A DNA stretch of 64,000 nt from Shewanella atlantica (GCF_003966265.1 NZ_RXNV01000001.1:992001-1056000); one strand, 5' to 3'; numbered from the stretch's first letter, positions 18,267-27,829 are shown. Numbers and translations are program-made. The notes: generated by a model not told the origin, from the sequence alone.

Positions 18267-18304
18267 AAACAGGGTTTATACCAATCTGTATAAGCCCTGT
18301 TTTG
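18267..18304. terminator. Terminator after amtB
   Basis: A 14-bp stem (18267-18280 with 18289-18302, one G-T pair) enclosing CCAATCTG has an A run to its left, giving T on the minus strand after amtB. The hairpin includes a TATACCAAT element. Confidence 0.8.
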
Positions 18305-18322
18305 GTCACCAATCGTTAGAAT

Positions 18323-19573
18323 CTAGCGTGCGCTCTTCACCGAAACAAATTCAGGGTAAGCGTCGATACCGCAATCTGAGGCATCCATTCCCTTATACTC
18401 CTCCTCTTCGCTAACACGGATCCCCATAGTCAGTTTTAACAGATACCAGGCTGCAAATGAGGCCGTAAATACCCAGGCAAAAATAACACCAGCCCCATAA
18501 AGTTGCCCCAGAATCGTGGCATCAGCATTAGAGAACGGAACCAAGAGCAAACCGAAGAAACCTGCAACACCGTGAACTGAAATTGCACCCACAGGATCAT
18601 CAATTTTAACCCTATCTAACGCCACAATAGAGAAGATAACAAGGCCACCAGCTGCAAGCCCTATGATACCGGCAAAGGTTAAAGAAGGTGATAATGGATC
18701 TGCCGTGATCGCAACCAGCCCGGCTAAGGCGCCGTTTAGTATCATGGTCAGATCAGCCTTTCCCCAAACCATCTTACATACGATTAACGCAGATACCGCA
18801 CCGAATGCCGCTGCAGAGTTTGTATTCAGGAATATCTTAGCTACGGCCGTTGCGTTTTCAGCGTCAGAGACCAACAGTTGCGAGCCACCATTGAAACCGA
18901 ACCAACCCATCCACAGAATAAACATACCTAATGTAGCCATTGGTAAGTTTGACCCCGGAATAGGATTCACCTGGCCACTAGCACTGTATTTACCTTTACG
19001 TGCACCGAGTAGGAGTACGCCGGCAATGGCGGCGGCTGCACCAGCCATATGCACAATTCCGCTACCTGCAAAATCGACAAAGCCAGCTTCAGAGAGAAAC
19101 CCTCCTCCCCATGTCCAATAGCCTTCTACCGGATAGATAAAGCCTGTCATTACAACCGAAAACGCCAGGAATGCCCAGAGCTTCATACGCTCGGCAACCG
19201 CACCAGATACAATTGACATCGCTGTAGCGACAAATACGACTTGGAAGAAAAAGTCCGACTCCAGAGCATGGTCGGCATCACTCGCCTGACTCCCGATCAA
19301 GGTACTGATGGATGGCAACCAGCCGCCTTCGCCATTATCTACATACATGATGTTATAACCCACTATCAGGTACATCACACAGGCGATGGAGTAGAGACAG
19401 ACATTCTTAGTTAAGATCTCCGTCGTGTTCTTAGACCTTACAAGGCCGGCTTCAAGCATGGCAAACCCCGCCGCCATCCACATCACTAAAGCACCTGAAA
19501 TTAAAAAATAAAAAGTATCTAACGCGAATCGTAACTCTGAAACCGTTACTCCTAGCTTGACTAAATCTTCCAT
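18323..19573 (-). CDS. amtB: Ammonium transporter AmtB
   Basis: A 416-residue inner-membrane ammonium channel. About eleven membrane segments are visible with Amt-family motifs (MWMAAGFAMLEAGLVRSKN, GFIYPVEGYWTWGGG, DFAGSGIVHMAGA, and the later ISVHGVAGFFG). The twin pore histidines fall in the two histidine-containing motifs. It is immediately downstream of glnK (12 bp), the classical nitrogen-control pair in which GlnK blocks AmtB under ammonium excess. The start is the ATG at 19573, which follows GGAGAAACGTG; a GTG one codon upstream is less likely. Confidence 0.96.
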   Translation of the reverse strand: MEDLVKLGVTVSELRFALDTFYFLISGALVMWMAAGFAMLEAGLVRSKNTTEILTKNVCLYSIACVMYLIVGYNIMYVDNGEGGWLPSISTLIGSQASDADHALESDFFFQVVFVATAMSIVSGAVAERMKLWAFLAFSVVMTGFIYPVEGYWTWGGGFLSEAGFVDFAGSGIVHMAGAAAAIAGVLLLGARKGKYSASGQVNPIPGSNLPMATLGMFILWMGWFGFNGGSQLLVSDAENATAVAKIFLNTNSAAAFGAVSALIVCKMVWGKADLTMILNGALAGLVAITADPLSPSLTFAGIIGLAAGGLVIFSIVALDRVKIDDPVGAISVHGVAGFFGLLLVPFSNADATILGQLYGAGVIFAWVFTASFAAWYLLKLTMGIRVSEEEEYKGMDASDCGIDAYPEFVSVKSAR

Positions 19574-19585
19574 CACGTTTCTCCT

Positions 19586-19924
19586 CTAAAGTGCTTCACT
19601 ATCAGACTCGCCCGTACGAATACGGATAACCTGTTCGAGATCGGTAACAAAAATTTTGCCATCTCCAATCTTTCCGGTACGTGCAGCATTGGTTATAGAC
19701 TCAATTAACAACTCGAGGTGTTCAGCTTTAATCGCAATGTCGAGCTTAACTTTTGGCAGGAAGTCCACCTGATACTCTGCGCCTCTATACAGCTCCGTAT
19801 GTCCTTTCTGGCGACCGAAACCTTTAACCTCAGTTACCGTCATCCCTTCGATTCCTACACCCGCAATGGCTTCACGGACATCATCCAACTTGAATGGTTT
19901 AATGATTGCACTGACCAGTTTCAT
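19586..19924 (-). CDS. glnK: PII signal protein GlnK
   Basis: A 112-residue PII protein. Tyr51, the uridylylation site, lies in RGAEYQVDF on the T-loop, and the C-terminal signature GKIGDGKIFV is intact. PII senses ATP/ADP and 2-oxoglutarate and controls AmtB and nitrogen regulators. Linkage to amtB makes GlnK more likely than GlnB. Ribosome-binding site GGGAGGTCGGT is strong. Confidence 0.95.
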   Translation of the reverse strand: MKLVSAIIKPFKLDDVREAIAGVGIEGMTVTEVKGFGRQKGHTELYRGAEYQVDFLPKVKLDIAIKAEHLELLIESITNAARTGKIGDGKIFVTDLEQVIRIRTGESDSEAL

Positions 19925-19979
19925 ACCGACCTCCCAAATAAATTATTCTTAGTTTCTACGCACTTCTATAGATGACTGA

Positions 19980-19996
19980 TTCAATCATCAGGCCAA
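19980..19996 (-). promoter_or_regulatory. Candidate sigma-54 promoter for glnK-amtB
   Basis: On the minus strand TTGGCCTGATGATTGAA fits the -24/-12 layout (TGGC, N5 spacing, TTG), about 56 bp before glnK. The invariant C of the -12 GC is A here, so this is weak. Confidence 0.35.
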
Positions 19997-20100
19997 GTTA
20001 ACAAAACGTTAACTTTTAATTGGTTACATAAAATAACGAACCTTCTCGTTGATTTTTATGCACCAAACAAGTGCGTTTACTCAGGAGGCGCACAAAGTTA

Positions 20101-20151
20101 GCGCAGTACAATTCACACGACCTATTAGACCAAAAGACAATTGGACTGCGC
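20101..20151. repeat. Inverted repeat upstream of the isochorismatase-like gene
   Basis: Arms GCGCAGTACAATT and AATTGGACTGCGC (20101-20113, 20139-20151) pair at 12 of 13 positions around a 25-base loop, 50 bp before the gene. It could be a leader hairpin or operator. Confidence 0.55.
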
Positions 20152-20200
20152 ACTGTAGAAGCTATTATGGATTCATCAAAAATATGTATGGACATCCCTT

Positions 20201-20743
20201 ATGCTAAAACCCGAAGAATGTGTATTCGTTATCATCGATATTCAGGGAACCCTGGCAAATGTCATGGAACAAAGCGAGTCGTTACATCAAAAGGTATTCA
20301 AGCTTATTCAAGGGTTACGTCTCTTCGACATTCCGACCCTATGGTTAGAGCAACTTCCGGATAAGTTAGGCAAGACGAGTCCTATACTGTATGAACAATT
20401 AATCGAAGCCTGTAACCCCATCAGCAAGCAACATTTCAGCGCCTGGAACTGCCAGGAGTTCAGAGAGCAGTTGCAGGACTTAAATCGCAAACAGATCATA
20501 TTAGTCGGCATTGAAACCCATGTTTGTGTCTATCAAACCTGCAGAGACCTGCTCGATAATGAATTTGGTGTTCACTTAGTGATAGACGCTGTGTCATCCC
20601 GAACGGCCGGGAACAAACAAATAGGTGTAGAGATGATGCAAGCGAGAGGTGCCCAGATTACCAATATGGAGTCACTGCTATTTGAGTTGCAACATGAAGC
20701 CGTAGGAGAAAGATTTAAACAGCTACTGAGGTTGATAAAATAG
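20201..20743 (+). CDS. Isochorismatase-family cysteine hydrolase
   Basis: A 180-residue cytoplasmic hydrolase of the isochorismatase/nicotinamidase-like superfamily. The catalytic Asp is in VIIDIQG near residue 13. The nucleophilic Cys is in GIETHVCVYQT, preceded by the non-proline cis-peptide segment. A lysine equivalent to the third triad member is not obvious near WLEQLPDKLG but may be K54 or K57. Family members hydrolyse amides or ureas; the substrate is not inferable. It lies alone between divergent glnK and a convergent terminator before nrfA. Confidence 0.84.
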   Translation: MLKPEECVFVIIDIQGTLANVMEQSESLHQKVFKLIQGLRLFDIPTLWLEQLPDKLGKTSPILYEQLIEACNPISKQHFSAWNCQEFREQLQDLNRKQIILVGIETHVCVYQTCRDLLDNEFGVHLVIDAVSSRTAGNKQIGVEMMQARGAQITNMESLLFELQHEAVGERFKQLLRLIK

Positions 20744-20784
20744 AATAATATCAATCTATATAACCACCTCAGGACAAGTCCAAT

Positions 20785-20817
20785 AAAAAAGCCCCCGTCT
20801 TACGACGAGGGCTTTTT
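20785..20817. terminator. Bidirectional terminator between the hydrolase gene and nrfA
   Basis: AAAAAAGCCC...GGGCTTTTT, a hairpin with one mismatch and loop TTAC, has A and T tracts at both sides, between convergent genes. Confidence 0.88.
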
Positions 20818-20859
20818 CTATGCAGGTTTTCTATATCGCTCTTTACAGAGCTAACTTAC

Positions 20860-22260
20860 TTAGTAAGTTGCTTCACGCTTCTTAGCTTCAGCATCCCACT
20901 TAGGAAGAGTGTTCTTCTTGAAGTCAGCCTTATCAGAGTTCAGCTTCTTCATGTCCATACCTAGAGCAGCTTGTGCTTTAGCTTTGGTAGAAGTATCTGG
21001 GTAAGCAATTGGTTGCTTAACGCCTTTAGCTGCAAGTAGTTGAGCTAGCTTAACGCGAGCGTCGGCCGCTTTATCTACTGAAGTACCTAATACACGTAAC
21101 GCTTCATCCGGAGCGTGAGCTGCAACACCATGAGAGGCTGTCGCATAATCCCAACGCCACTGTGAATGACGAATATCAGTCAGGATTGGCTTCATTTCAG
21201 CTTCTGTTGCACCGGCATCCCAAGCAGCTTTCGCTTCGAAGTGAGCTTTAACAAGTTGGCTTTCAACACGTGCTTTCAGGTCAGCAACTTTAACTTTACG
21301 CTCGTGAGTCAGGTTAACCATGAACTCTTTGCTCTGCTCATGACAAGTACCACAAGTCTCTTCGAAACGATCAAATGGGTTACCCACTTTATGATCGGTA
21401 TACTTACGACCTTTTTCATTCTTAACCTTAGGCATATGACAATCAGTACAACTTACGTTGTTCTTGCCGTGTACACCTAGCTTCCAAGTTTCATAACCAG
21501 GATGCTGTGCTTTTAGCATTGGAGTCTTAGATACCTTATGAGTCCAGTCTTTGAACTCCAGGTTATCATAGTAAGTTTCCATCGCTTCTACAGTCACGCC
21601 CTGATCCCAAGGGAACTTAACGAAACCTTTCTTATCTTTAGTCTTCTCGAAATAGTACTCTACGTGACACTGAGCACAAACCATTGACTGCTTATCTTTC
21701 TTAGACGCTTTAGCAAATGGAGTGTCTAGTGTTTCAAATGCGCGCTCGGCAAATGGACGAGAGACACGTAACTTAGACTTACCTTTTTCATGACAATCGC
21801 CACAACCGATAGTGTTTACGATTTCAGCGCCGCCTTTGTACCACTTACCAGTGAAGTAACCATCTTCACCTTGCTCTTCGATAACACGCGGTACATCAGG
21901 GCTCTTACAAGACCAACATGCCATTGGCATTGGACCGTCTGTAGCAGCCTTAGGTGCGCCGGTACGTAATGTGTTACGTACGTCAGTCACTGCATACATG
22001 TGACCACGTGGAGCATTATAATCTTTGGCGAAGCCATAACCTGCCCACAATACAACAAGGCTAGGAACTTCTTCCAGCATATCAACAACTTCTTTGCTTT
22101 CTGCAGTATCATGCCAGCTGTTATATTGCTTAGAGAACTTATCTTTATATTCTTCGTTACGAGGCTCAGTCTTATCGCTTGCCATCACACCGGAAGCCAT
22201 TAAGCTCGCAGCGACCAATGCACTTAATGCAAAGGATTTTTTAGTTAAATTTCTCACCAT
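20860..22260 (-). CDS. nrfA: Ammonia-forming nitrite reductase, cytochrome c552
   Basis: A 466-residue periplasmic pentaheme enzyme reducing nitrite to ammonium with six electrons. A signal peptide (about 1-27) is followed by the diagnostic catalytic heme motif CWSCK (115-119, Lys as heme ligand). Four CxxCH sites follow at 153-157, 195-199, 271-275 and 303-307. Length and heme order match NrfA. nrfB, nrfC and nrfD are not adjacent, as in other Shewanella, where electrons come from CymA. It is divergent from narQ-narP; the shared region holds NarP-type and CRP-type sites. Confidence 0.97.
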   Translation of the reverse strand: MVRNLTKKSFALSALVAASLMASGVMASDKTEPRNEEYKDKFSKQYNSWHDTAESKEVVDMLEEVPSLVVLWAGYGFAKDYNAPRGHMYAVTDVRNTLRTGAPKAATDGPMPMACWSCKSPDVPRVIEEQGEDGYFTGKWYKGGAEIVNTIGCGDCHEKGKSKLRVSRPFAERAFETLDTPFAKASKKDKQSMVCAQCHVEYYFEKTKDKKGFVKFPWDQGVTVEAMETYYDNLEFKDWTHKVSKTPMLKAQHPGYETWKLGVHGKNNVSCTDCHMPKVKNEKGRKYTDHKVGNPFDRFEETCGTCHEQSKEFMVNLTHERKVKVADLKARVESQLVKAHFEAKAAWDAGATEAEMKPILTDIRHSQWRWDYATASHGVAAHAPDEALRVLGTSVDKAADARVKLAQLLAAKGVKQPIAYPDTSTKAKAQAALGMDMKKLNSDKADFKKNTLPKWDAEAKKREATY

Positions 22261-22345
22261 CTCATCTCCGTGTTATTTTATAGTAGTCTTATATAACCAC
22301 ATCATCTCCAAGGCCAAAGTTAGTCCCTTAATGACATTAAAAATA

Positions 22346-22361
22346 TACCCCTAAGTGGGTA
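22346..22361. promoter_or_regulatory. NarP/NarL-type 7-2-7 box upstream of nrfA
   Basis: TACCCCT-AA-GTGGGTA is two inverted heptamers with a 2-bp spacer, fitting the 7-2-7 consensus at all but one position. It lies 86 bp before the nrfA start and 145 bp before narQ, next to the genes for its probable regulator. Confidence 0.78.
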
Positions 22362-22396
22362 TCCGATGCAAAGTATGCGGTAGATCAAAATGTAAA

Positions 22397-22412
22397 TGTG
22401 CTGTTGGTCACA
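22397..22412. promoter_or_regulatory. CRP-type site between nrfA and narQ
   Basis: TGTGC-N6-TCACA within AAATGTG...CACTTT is close to the CRP consensus. In Shewanella, CRP is known to be the main activator of anaerobic respiration genes. Confidence 0.75.
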
Positions 22413-22506
22413 CTTTTGCATTTTTGTTAATGAGCTCAAGAGTTAACTAATTTAGAGCTCTCATAAAAAAATAGCGTAAAATACTAATTTAGTGAGTTTT
22501 TATATA

Positions 22507-24210
22507 ATGAAAAAAGGCAGTTTAACATCGACTATTTTAGGTTTAATGTTAACTTTAATTCTCTTATCGAGCGGGTTAGCAACATTCTCTATAATCAATT
22601 TGTCGTATAGTCTCGGAGATGCGAAAGCCATCAACGCATCTGGCTCTTTGCGTATGCAAAGTTATCGCCTGATGTTCTACGCAAATTCAGGCAGTGATGA
22701 GGCGGATGAAAAAATTGAGGAGTTTGAAAACACCCTATACTCAGATGCACTCAAACGTTCACAAGCCTGGTACAGTTCTCAAGCTTCGACGGATCAATAC
22801 CAGTTAGTGATCAGCAAATGGAAATTGATGAAGCACTACATCCAGGAGGAAAATTCCCGCCTCTATGCAGCGGCGCTGAAGGATTTCGTTGACACCATAG
22901 ATCTCTTAGTTCTGGAGATGGAGCACCACGCCGCATTCAAAATTAAACTCCTGGCAGCCAGTCAGATATTTGGACTCGGTTTAATGCTGTTTATCGCTTT
23001 CCTGGCTGTTCGCTTTACCAAAAAGAAAGTCGTGACCCCTCTCCATAAACTGATGGAGTCGGCAAATACGATATCTAAAGGTAACTTTGATATAAAAATG
23101 CCACCAACCGACTATGTTGAACTTAGTGCACTAAGCAATGCCTTAGAGAGCACCGCCAAGGAACTTTCAACCCTGTATAAAGATCTTGAATCACAGGTAA
23201 AAGAGAAAACACATGCGCTGACACGTGCCAATGACGAGCTCACACTGCTTTACGATAACCTGGTCATGTTGCACTCGGGCACACTAGATATCGACACCCT
23301 CAAACAAGCTTTGAATCAATTAAGGGCCCATGAGCCCCACAGTTTTTTACGCTTAGTCATCTGTCAGGATGACGAAGAGAAACAGGTCATTGAAGCCGAT
23401 GGCGGTTGGCCACTCGCGGCATCGAATCAACTCAACTTCCCTTTGAAATTCGAAGACAACGAACTTGGCTACCTTGAGGTCATCTCCACAGAGCAGCCGA
23501 ACCATCCTCTGTTTGAGAACTTTGCCATCATGCTTGCGCGATCCATAGTGATCTACAGCGCGGGAGAGCAGAAGCAACAGCTTGCCTTGATGGAGGAACG
23601 CGGGGTTATCGCAAGGGAACTGCATGATTCATTGGGCCAACTGCTTTCATTTCTTAAGATTCAGGTAAACCTGTTATCAAAGGGGTTAGACAGTGCCTGC
23701 AGAAGTCCTCAAGTTGAGGAGCAGTTATCTGAAATCAACGAAGGAGTTAATACCGCCTACGTACAGCTCAGAGAGCTTCTGTCTACATTCAGGTTAACGA
23801 TCAAGGATCCTAATTTAAGTCATGCTATCGAAGCCATGCTAGAACAGTTACGTGGGCAATCTAATGTCATTATTTCACTGGACTACAAGTTGCCTCTTCA
23901 GCTATTGGGCGCACATCAACATATTCATGTGCTGCAACTAACGAGGGAAGCAACGCTCAATGCCATCAAACATGCCGATGCAAAACATATCAATATCCGC
24001 TGCTTTATGAGCTCGCCTACCGATGTCACAATCAGTATCAGCGATGATGGTGTAGGCATTGAACAGTTAAGGGAGCGAGACCAACATTTTGGAATAGGCA
24101 TTATGCATGAGCGTGCCAGCCGCTTATCGGGTATAGTAGAGTTCAGCAGTAACCCTGAGGGGGGAACAACGGTCACACTCACCTTCCCACCTCAGCAGGA
24201 ACCATCTTAG
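22507..24210 (+). CDS. narQ: Nitrate/nitrite sensor histidine kinase NarQ
   Basis: A 567-residue membrane sensor kinase. Transmembrane segment 1 is followed by a periplasmic domain opening with the NarX/NarQ P-box DAKAINASGSLRMQSYR, which binds nitrate. A second membrane segment (about 150-170), a HAMP domain and a coiled-coil/GAF-like linker follow. The HisKA_3 phosphoacceptor is His373 in ARELHDSLGQ, and a HATPase domain carries NAIKHA, DDGVGI and GGTTVTL. It pairs with the regulator 88 bp downstream. A GTG at 22492 is an alternative start, five codons upstream. Confidence 0.93.
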   Translation: MKKGSLTSTILGLMLTLILLSSGLATFSIINLSYSLGDAKAINASGSLRMQSYRLMFYANSGSDEADEKIEEFENTLYSDALKRSQAWYSSQASTDQYQLVISKWKLMKHYIQEENSRLYAAALKDFVDTIDLLVLEMEHHAAFKIKLLAASQIFGLGLMLFIAFLAVRFTKKKVVTPLHKLMESANTISKGNFDIKMPPTDYVELSALSNALESTAKELSTLYKDLESQVKEKTHALTRANDELTLLYDNLVMLHSGTLDIDTLKQALNQLRAHEPHSFLRLVICQDDEEKQVIEADGGWPLAASNQLNFPLKFEDNELGYLEVISTEQPNHPLFENFAIMLARSIVIYSAGEQKQQLALMEERGVIARELHDSLGQLLSFLKIQVNLLSKGLDSACRSPQVEEQLSEINEGVNTAYVQLRELLSTFRLTIKDPNLSHAIEAMLEQLRGQSNVIISLDYKLPLQLLGAHQHIHVLQLTREATLNAIKHADAKHINIRCFMSSPTDVTISISDDGVGIEQLRERDQHFGIGIMHERASRLSGIVEFSSNPEGGTTVTLTFPPQQEPS

Positions 24211-24298
24211 ATGAAGAATACAATCAAAGCCTTGCTTTGGATAAATAAGACTAATAACGACTCTGATGTCCACACCTCAGCAGGAGGAAGTATAAAAC

Positions 24299-24928
24299 AT
24301 GGGTAAGCCATATTCCGTTCTCGTTGTCGATGATCACCCACTGCTTCGCCGTGGGATATGCCAACTAATCACCTCTGACTCAGATTTTACCCTCTTTGGT
24401 GAGGCAGGTAGTGGTTTAGATGCGCTTTCTGCCATCGAAGAAAATGAACCCGACATTGTCCTCTTAGATCTAAATATGAAAGGAATGACGGGTCTCGATA
24501 CGCTAAATGGTTTACGCCAGGAGGGCGTGACATCACGCATCGTTATTTTAACTGTATCCGATGCAAAACAAGATGTTATACGTTTAGTAAGAGCGGGAGC
24601 CGATGGCTACCTGTTAAAAGATACTGAGCCGGATCTATTACTGGAAAAACTTAAGAATGCGATGCAGGGTCACAGGGTGATCAGCGAATCGGTCGAAGAT
24701 TATCTTTATGAGTTAAAAGATGCGGCCGAAGAAGAGGAGTGGTTGAATAACCTGACTCCAAGAGAACTGCAGATTTTACAGCAGGTAGCCGAGGGGAAAA
24801 GTAACCGGGTGATCTCAGAGCTACTGCACATAAGTGAAGGCACGGTAAAGGTTCACGTTAAGAACCTGCTGAGAAAAGCCAACGCGAAATCGAGAACTGA
24901 GATGGCGGTAAGATACTTAAATCAATAG
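24299..24928 (+). CDS. narP: Nitrate/nitrite response regulator NarP
   Basis: A 209-residue NarL/FixJ-type regulator. The receiver domain has DDH at 11-13, the phosphorylation site Asp57 in LLDLNM, and Lys in YLLKD. The C-terminal LuxR-type HTH covers about residues 145-205 (LTPRELQILQQVAEGKSNRVI...EGTVKVHVKNLL). GCAGGAGGAAG precedes the ATG. Partner of NarQ; the target is probably nrfA through the box at 22346. The stop codon lies inside a perfect 34-bp palindrome. Confidence 0.93.
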   Translation: MGKPYSVLVVDDHPLLRRGICQLITSDSDFTLFGEAGSGLDALSAIEENEPDIVLLDLNMKGMTGLDTLNGLRQEGVTSRIVILTVSDAKQDVIRLVRAGADGYLLKDTEPDLLLEKLKNAMQGHRVISESVEDYLYELKDAAEEEEWLNNLTPRELQILQQVAEGKSNRVISELLHISEGTVKVHVKNLLRKANAKSRTEMAVRYLNQ

Positions 24929-24947
24929 CATGCTATTGATTTAAGTA
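24914..24947. repeat. Perfect 34-bp palindrome over the narP stop codon
   Basis: 17-bp arms (TACTTAAATCAATAGCA and its exact complement) with no spacer span the last narP codons. It may extrude as a cruciform, act as an operator, or extend the adjacent terminator. Confidence 0.9.
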
Positions 24948-24976
24948 AAAAAGGCAGCCAAGGGCTGCCTTTTTTA
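24947..24976. terminator. Bidirectional terminator between narP and yacL
   Basis: GGCAGCC-AAG-GGCTGCC has six A before and seven T after, between convergent genes. Confidence 0.9.
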
Positions 24977-24989
24977 TAATGTCCGATTA

Positions 24990-25364
24990 TTAACGAGTCT
25001 CATCTAAAAACTCTCGCCACTTCACCAAGGCATCATAGAAATCTTCTAAACCACAAAATGCTTCCGATTCACCATCGTAGAGTGACATAGATTCCTCGAA
25101 CTCAACCTCTTCACCATTTTCAAGCTCATTGGCAAATACTCTGGCTTGCTCACCGTCAAGTTCAAGCGACAATGCTTTGCCGACCCATCTCCATTGAGGG
25201 AGACGACTAGATTGCAGTTGAGCTATTATCTGACAAATTTCAACGTATTTATCAGTATCTTCACCGAGTTCCTCTGCAAACCAAAAACCCAACGCCTCAT
25301 GATCCATACTAAAGCTGGCAAGTACGGTTCCCGTTAAAGTATTGCGTCGAAATTCATATTCCAT
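24990..25364 (-). CDS. yacL: YacL-family (UPF0231) protein
   Basis: A 124-residue acidic cytoplasmic protein matching the YacL family of gammaproteobacteria: MEYEFRR start, SMDHEALGFWFAEEL, WRWVGKALSLELDGEQARVFANELE, and the ending CGLEDFYDAL. Length agrees with E. coli YacL (about 120). The function is not established. Confidence 0.85.
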   Translation of the reverse strand: MEYEFRRNTLTGTVLASFSMDHEALGFWFAEELGEDTDKYVEICQIIAQLQSSRLPQWRWVGKALSLELDGEQARVFANELENGEEVEFEESMSLYDGESEAFCGLEDFYDALVKWREFLDETR

Positions 25365-25830
25365 AATCTTAAACCTGAAAACTTATCTAATCTAATTCTA
25401 ACCCAATGCAGGATAAGATGTGTCATATCTGTCTAAATTACGCTGATTGCTCACCATTACTGAAAAACTCTTGCTCCCTATCAAGTGCCAAAGTTTCACT
25501 CGCCGCCGGTATTTGATTGAAGCAGGCATCTCTTTTCCAAAACAGAGAACTATCCAGCGCTCCCGCCCAATGTTCCTGAGTATCATTTTCAGGGGCTTGG
25601 GGCTATGACCTGATAGGTATCTTGAGTATATGGGACGTATCTATGGCCTATCCACTGCAGAGTATTAACGTCCTCATCATTTTAGCCGGAGAGAAAAATG
25701 GCTCACCAGTCTCAATCGATCCGCGGTCTGTTACTGCCGTTAATGCGCATACTATTGATATCGGTTGCTCAACTGTCCATGAAATGAGAAGTGAAAAAAC
25801 GAAAGTTGGTGAACAGTTCAAATTTAGCAG
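25365..25830. other. Intergenic region without a supported gene
   Basis: Short frames exist on both strands but none has a convincing ribosome-binding site or known motif, and one (25622-25885) runs through the fkpA terminator. A degraded gene cannot be excluded. Confidence 0.5.
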
Positions 25831-25862
25831 AAAAAAAACGGCACCCGCAAATAAGGGTGCCG
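25831..25862 (-). terminator. Terminator after the FKBP gene
   Basis: CGGCACCC / GGGTGCCG (25839-25846, 25855-25862) is followed on the minus strand by eight T. Confidence 0.88.
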
Positions 25863-25923
25863 ATCTATTCAAGTTGAGAGTTTAGAGCCGGAATAAGGTA
25901 GTGGCTCTATACCTGTCGACTTT

Positions 25924-26703
25924 TTAGTGAGCGTGACCATCTGTTGCCGCTTCGGCAGTAGGTGCACCCGCTTTTTCGATAGAAAGCAGCTCAACTTCAA
26001 ATACTAATGTTGAATTTGCAGGGATCGAACCGGTATCACGGTCGCCATAAGCAAGTTCAGCAGGGATAACGAACTTGTACTTAGCACCAACAGGCATTAA
26101 TTGAACACCTTCAGTCCAACCAGGGATCACGCGGTTAAGTGGGAACTTAGCAGGCTCGCCTCGTGCTACTGAGCTATCAAACTCGGTGCCGTCGGTAAGT
26201 GTACCAACATAATGAACTTCAACCGTATCTTCAGCCGAAGGCTTATCACCGGTGCCCGGAGTCATGACTTCATATTGAAGACCTGATTCAGTTGTAACAA
26301 CTCCCTCTTTAACCTTATTCGCATCTAAGAATGCTTTGCTTTCAGACAAGGCTTTCTCTGCAAGTGCAGTAGCTTGTGCCTGACGCTTTTCATTAAGCTT
26401 CTCATCAAGGCCTTGAAGAACTGTCTGCATCTCCTCTTCGGTGAGCTTTAACTCATCGTTAAGGCCATTGGTAAAACCTGTAATGATAAGGCTACGATCG
26501 ACGGCCAAGCCTAACTCTTCCTGCTCTTTGATATGACCTGACATATACTTACCGATAGAGGCGCCGACGCTGTAGGCTTCTTTCTGTGCTTCTGTTTTCA
26601 ATTCGACATTGGCAGCAGTTTCAGCTGTTTTTTGTTCTTGGTTACAAGCAGACAGACCAATAACGGCCAACGCAACCAGCGAGATTTTATAAATTGATTT
26701 CAT
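25924..26703 (-). CDS. fkpA: FKBP-type peptidyl-prolyl isomerase (FkpA/Mip-like), lipoprotein
   Basis: A 259-residue proline isomerase and chaperone of the cell envelope. The signal peptide has lipobox LSAC (Cys20), unlike soluble E. coli FkpA, so it is probably lipid-anchored. The N-terminal dimerisation domain (about 35-125) begins EAYSVGASIGKYM. The FKBP domain (about 140-240) carries VEVHYVGTLTDGTEFDSS, PLNRVIPGWTEGVQLM and IPAELAYGDR. The tail ends in a His/Asp-rich stretch. It is divergent from the WD40 lipoprotein and near slyX, an arrangement related to the slyX-fkpA pair of E. coli. Confidence 0.88.
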   Translation of the reverse strand: MKSIYKISLVALAVIGLSACNQEQKTAETAANVELKTEAQKEAYSVGASIGKYMSGHIKEQEELGLAVDRSLIITGFTNGLNDELKLTEEEMQTVLQGLDEKLNEKRQAQATALAEKALSESKAFLDANKVKEGVVTTESGLQYEVMTPGTGDKPSAEDTVEVHYVGTLTDGTEFDSSVARGEPAKFPLNRVIPGWTEGVQLMPVGAKYKFVIPAELAYGDRDTGSIPANSTLVFEVELLSIEKAGAPTAEAATDGHAH

Positions 26704-26869
26704 TAAAGCTTCCTCAGCATCTTCTTGTAGTTACAATAACCTTACTCTTATAAGGCGAACCACTTTATACTAGTTAAATACGTTATTCCAATTACATTAT
26801 CTAAGTTTGCGCATCATAGATAAATGTAATTTCACTTGTGCTACAGACAACAGGTTACGGAGCAAGTTC

Positions 26870-27829
26870 ATGAAAAAAATCTTTACGCTTGTTTTTTGTA
26901 CTCTGCTCATCACCGCCTGTCAGCCAAAAGCCATACAGACTCACCAGTTAATCACCGAGCCCAGCTACGATGCTAGCCTGTCAGAACAAGGTGACCTCGC
27001 CCTGGTTAGCACTGCCAACAGTGGCTTACAGTTATGGGATCTGAAAACCAATCAACAGAAGTTTACCTGGATCCACGGAGAAGCAAACAACAGCGCCGTA
27101 GACACTTCAATATCGCCAAATCAGGCGTTTGCCGCATCGATGAGTCGAAGCTCGGTCGCACTGTGGAAAATTACCGATGGCAGCTCGCTGGGATGGTGGT
27201 CACTTCCCTCCTCGGGTCAGAGTGTAGCCGTCGCGAATAACGGTGCCCTACTCATTGGCCTCAACGATGGCAGCGTCATGTCACTTCGCCCCAATGGCGG
27301 CTCACTGATAAAATTCCTTGGTCATACTGAAAAAGTGAACAGCGTGTCACTTTCGGCCGATGGCAGACTCGCCTTAACAAGCTCAAACGATCAGCACGCA
27401 ATCTTATGGAATGCCATCACAGGCCAACCCATACATGACTGGCAGCTGGACAACCGCATCATCAGCGTTGCGCTGAACCGATCGGGTAGCCTGTCATTTA
27501 TTGGAGATAGCACCAATATAGCTAAGATTATTGACAATAAGCGTGGAGAATCTATCAGCCAGTTAAAGATCCTTCGCAGAAAAATGAACTTTTCAACGGC
27601 TAGATTCTCAAATAATGACACCATGCTTATCACGGGAACGCCGGCGAGAGAGGTCATACTCTGGAATGTCGAAACCGGGCAAAAAATCGCCAACTGGCAA
27701 GTTCAGCGAACCAAACGTGCCCAAATTAAGGGAGCCGTTGTATACTCTGTCGCTAACAAGGATCCTAATCAGATCATCAGCATCAGCAGTAATGGCCTGG
27801 TCGAGACCTGGCCAGTACCCATCCATTAG
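26870..27829 (+). CDS. WD40-repeat lipoprotein
   Basis: A 319-residue predicted lipoprotein (signal peptide with LITAC lipobox) folding as a WD40-type beta-propeller. Repeats are visible as [22 protein letters not shown], a [22 protein letters not shown] unit, [11 protein letters not shown] and [11 protein letters not shown]. It is probably a periplasmic or outer-membrane-anchored protein-binding platform; the partner is unknown. The start was chosen at the ATG at 26870 (ACGGAGC upstream), which gives the lipoprotein signal; the upstream 21 codons lack features. slyX begins 8 bp after the stop. Confidence 0.84.
   Translation: MKKIFTLVFCTLLITACQPKAIQTHQLITEPSYDASLSEQGDLALVSTANSGLQLWDLKTNQQKFTWIHGEANNSAVDTSISPNQAFAASMSRSSVALWKITDGSSLGWWSLPSSGQSVAVANNGALLIGLNDGSVMSLRPNGGSLIKFLGHTEKVNSVSLSADGRLALTSSNDQHAILWNAITGQPIHDWQLDNRIISVALNRSGSLSFIGDSTNIAKIIDNKRGESISQLKILRRKMNFSTARFSNNDTMLITGTPAREVILWNVETGQKIANWQVQRTKRAQIKGAVVYSVANKDPNQIISISSNGLVETWPVPIH

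Noticed and set aside
25622..25885. 87-residue frame before fkpA
   Set aside because: It runs through the fkpA terminator hairpin and has no ribosome-binding site or recognisable motif.
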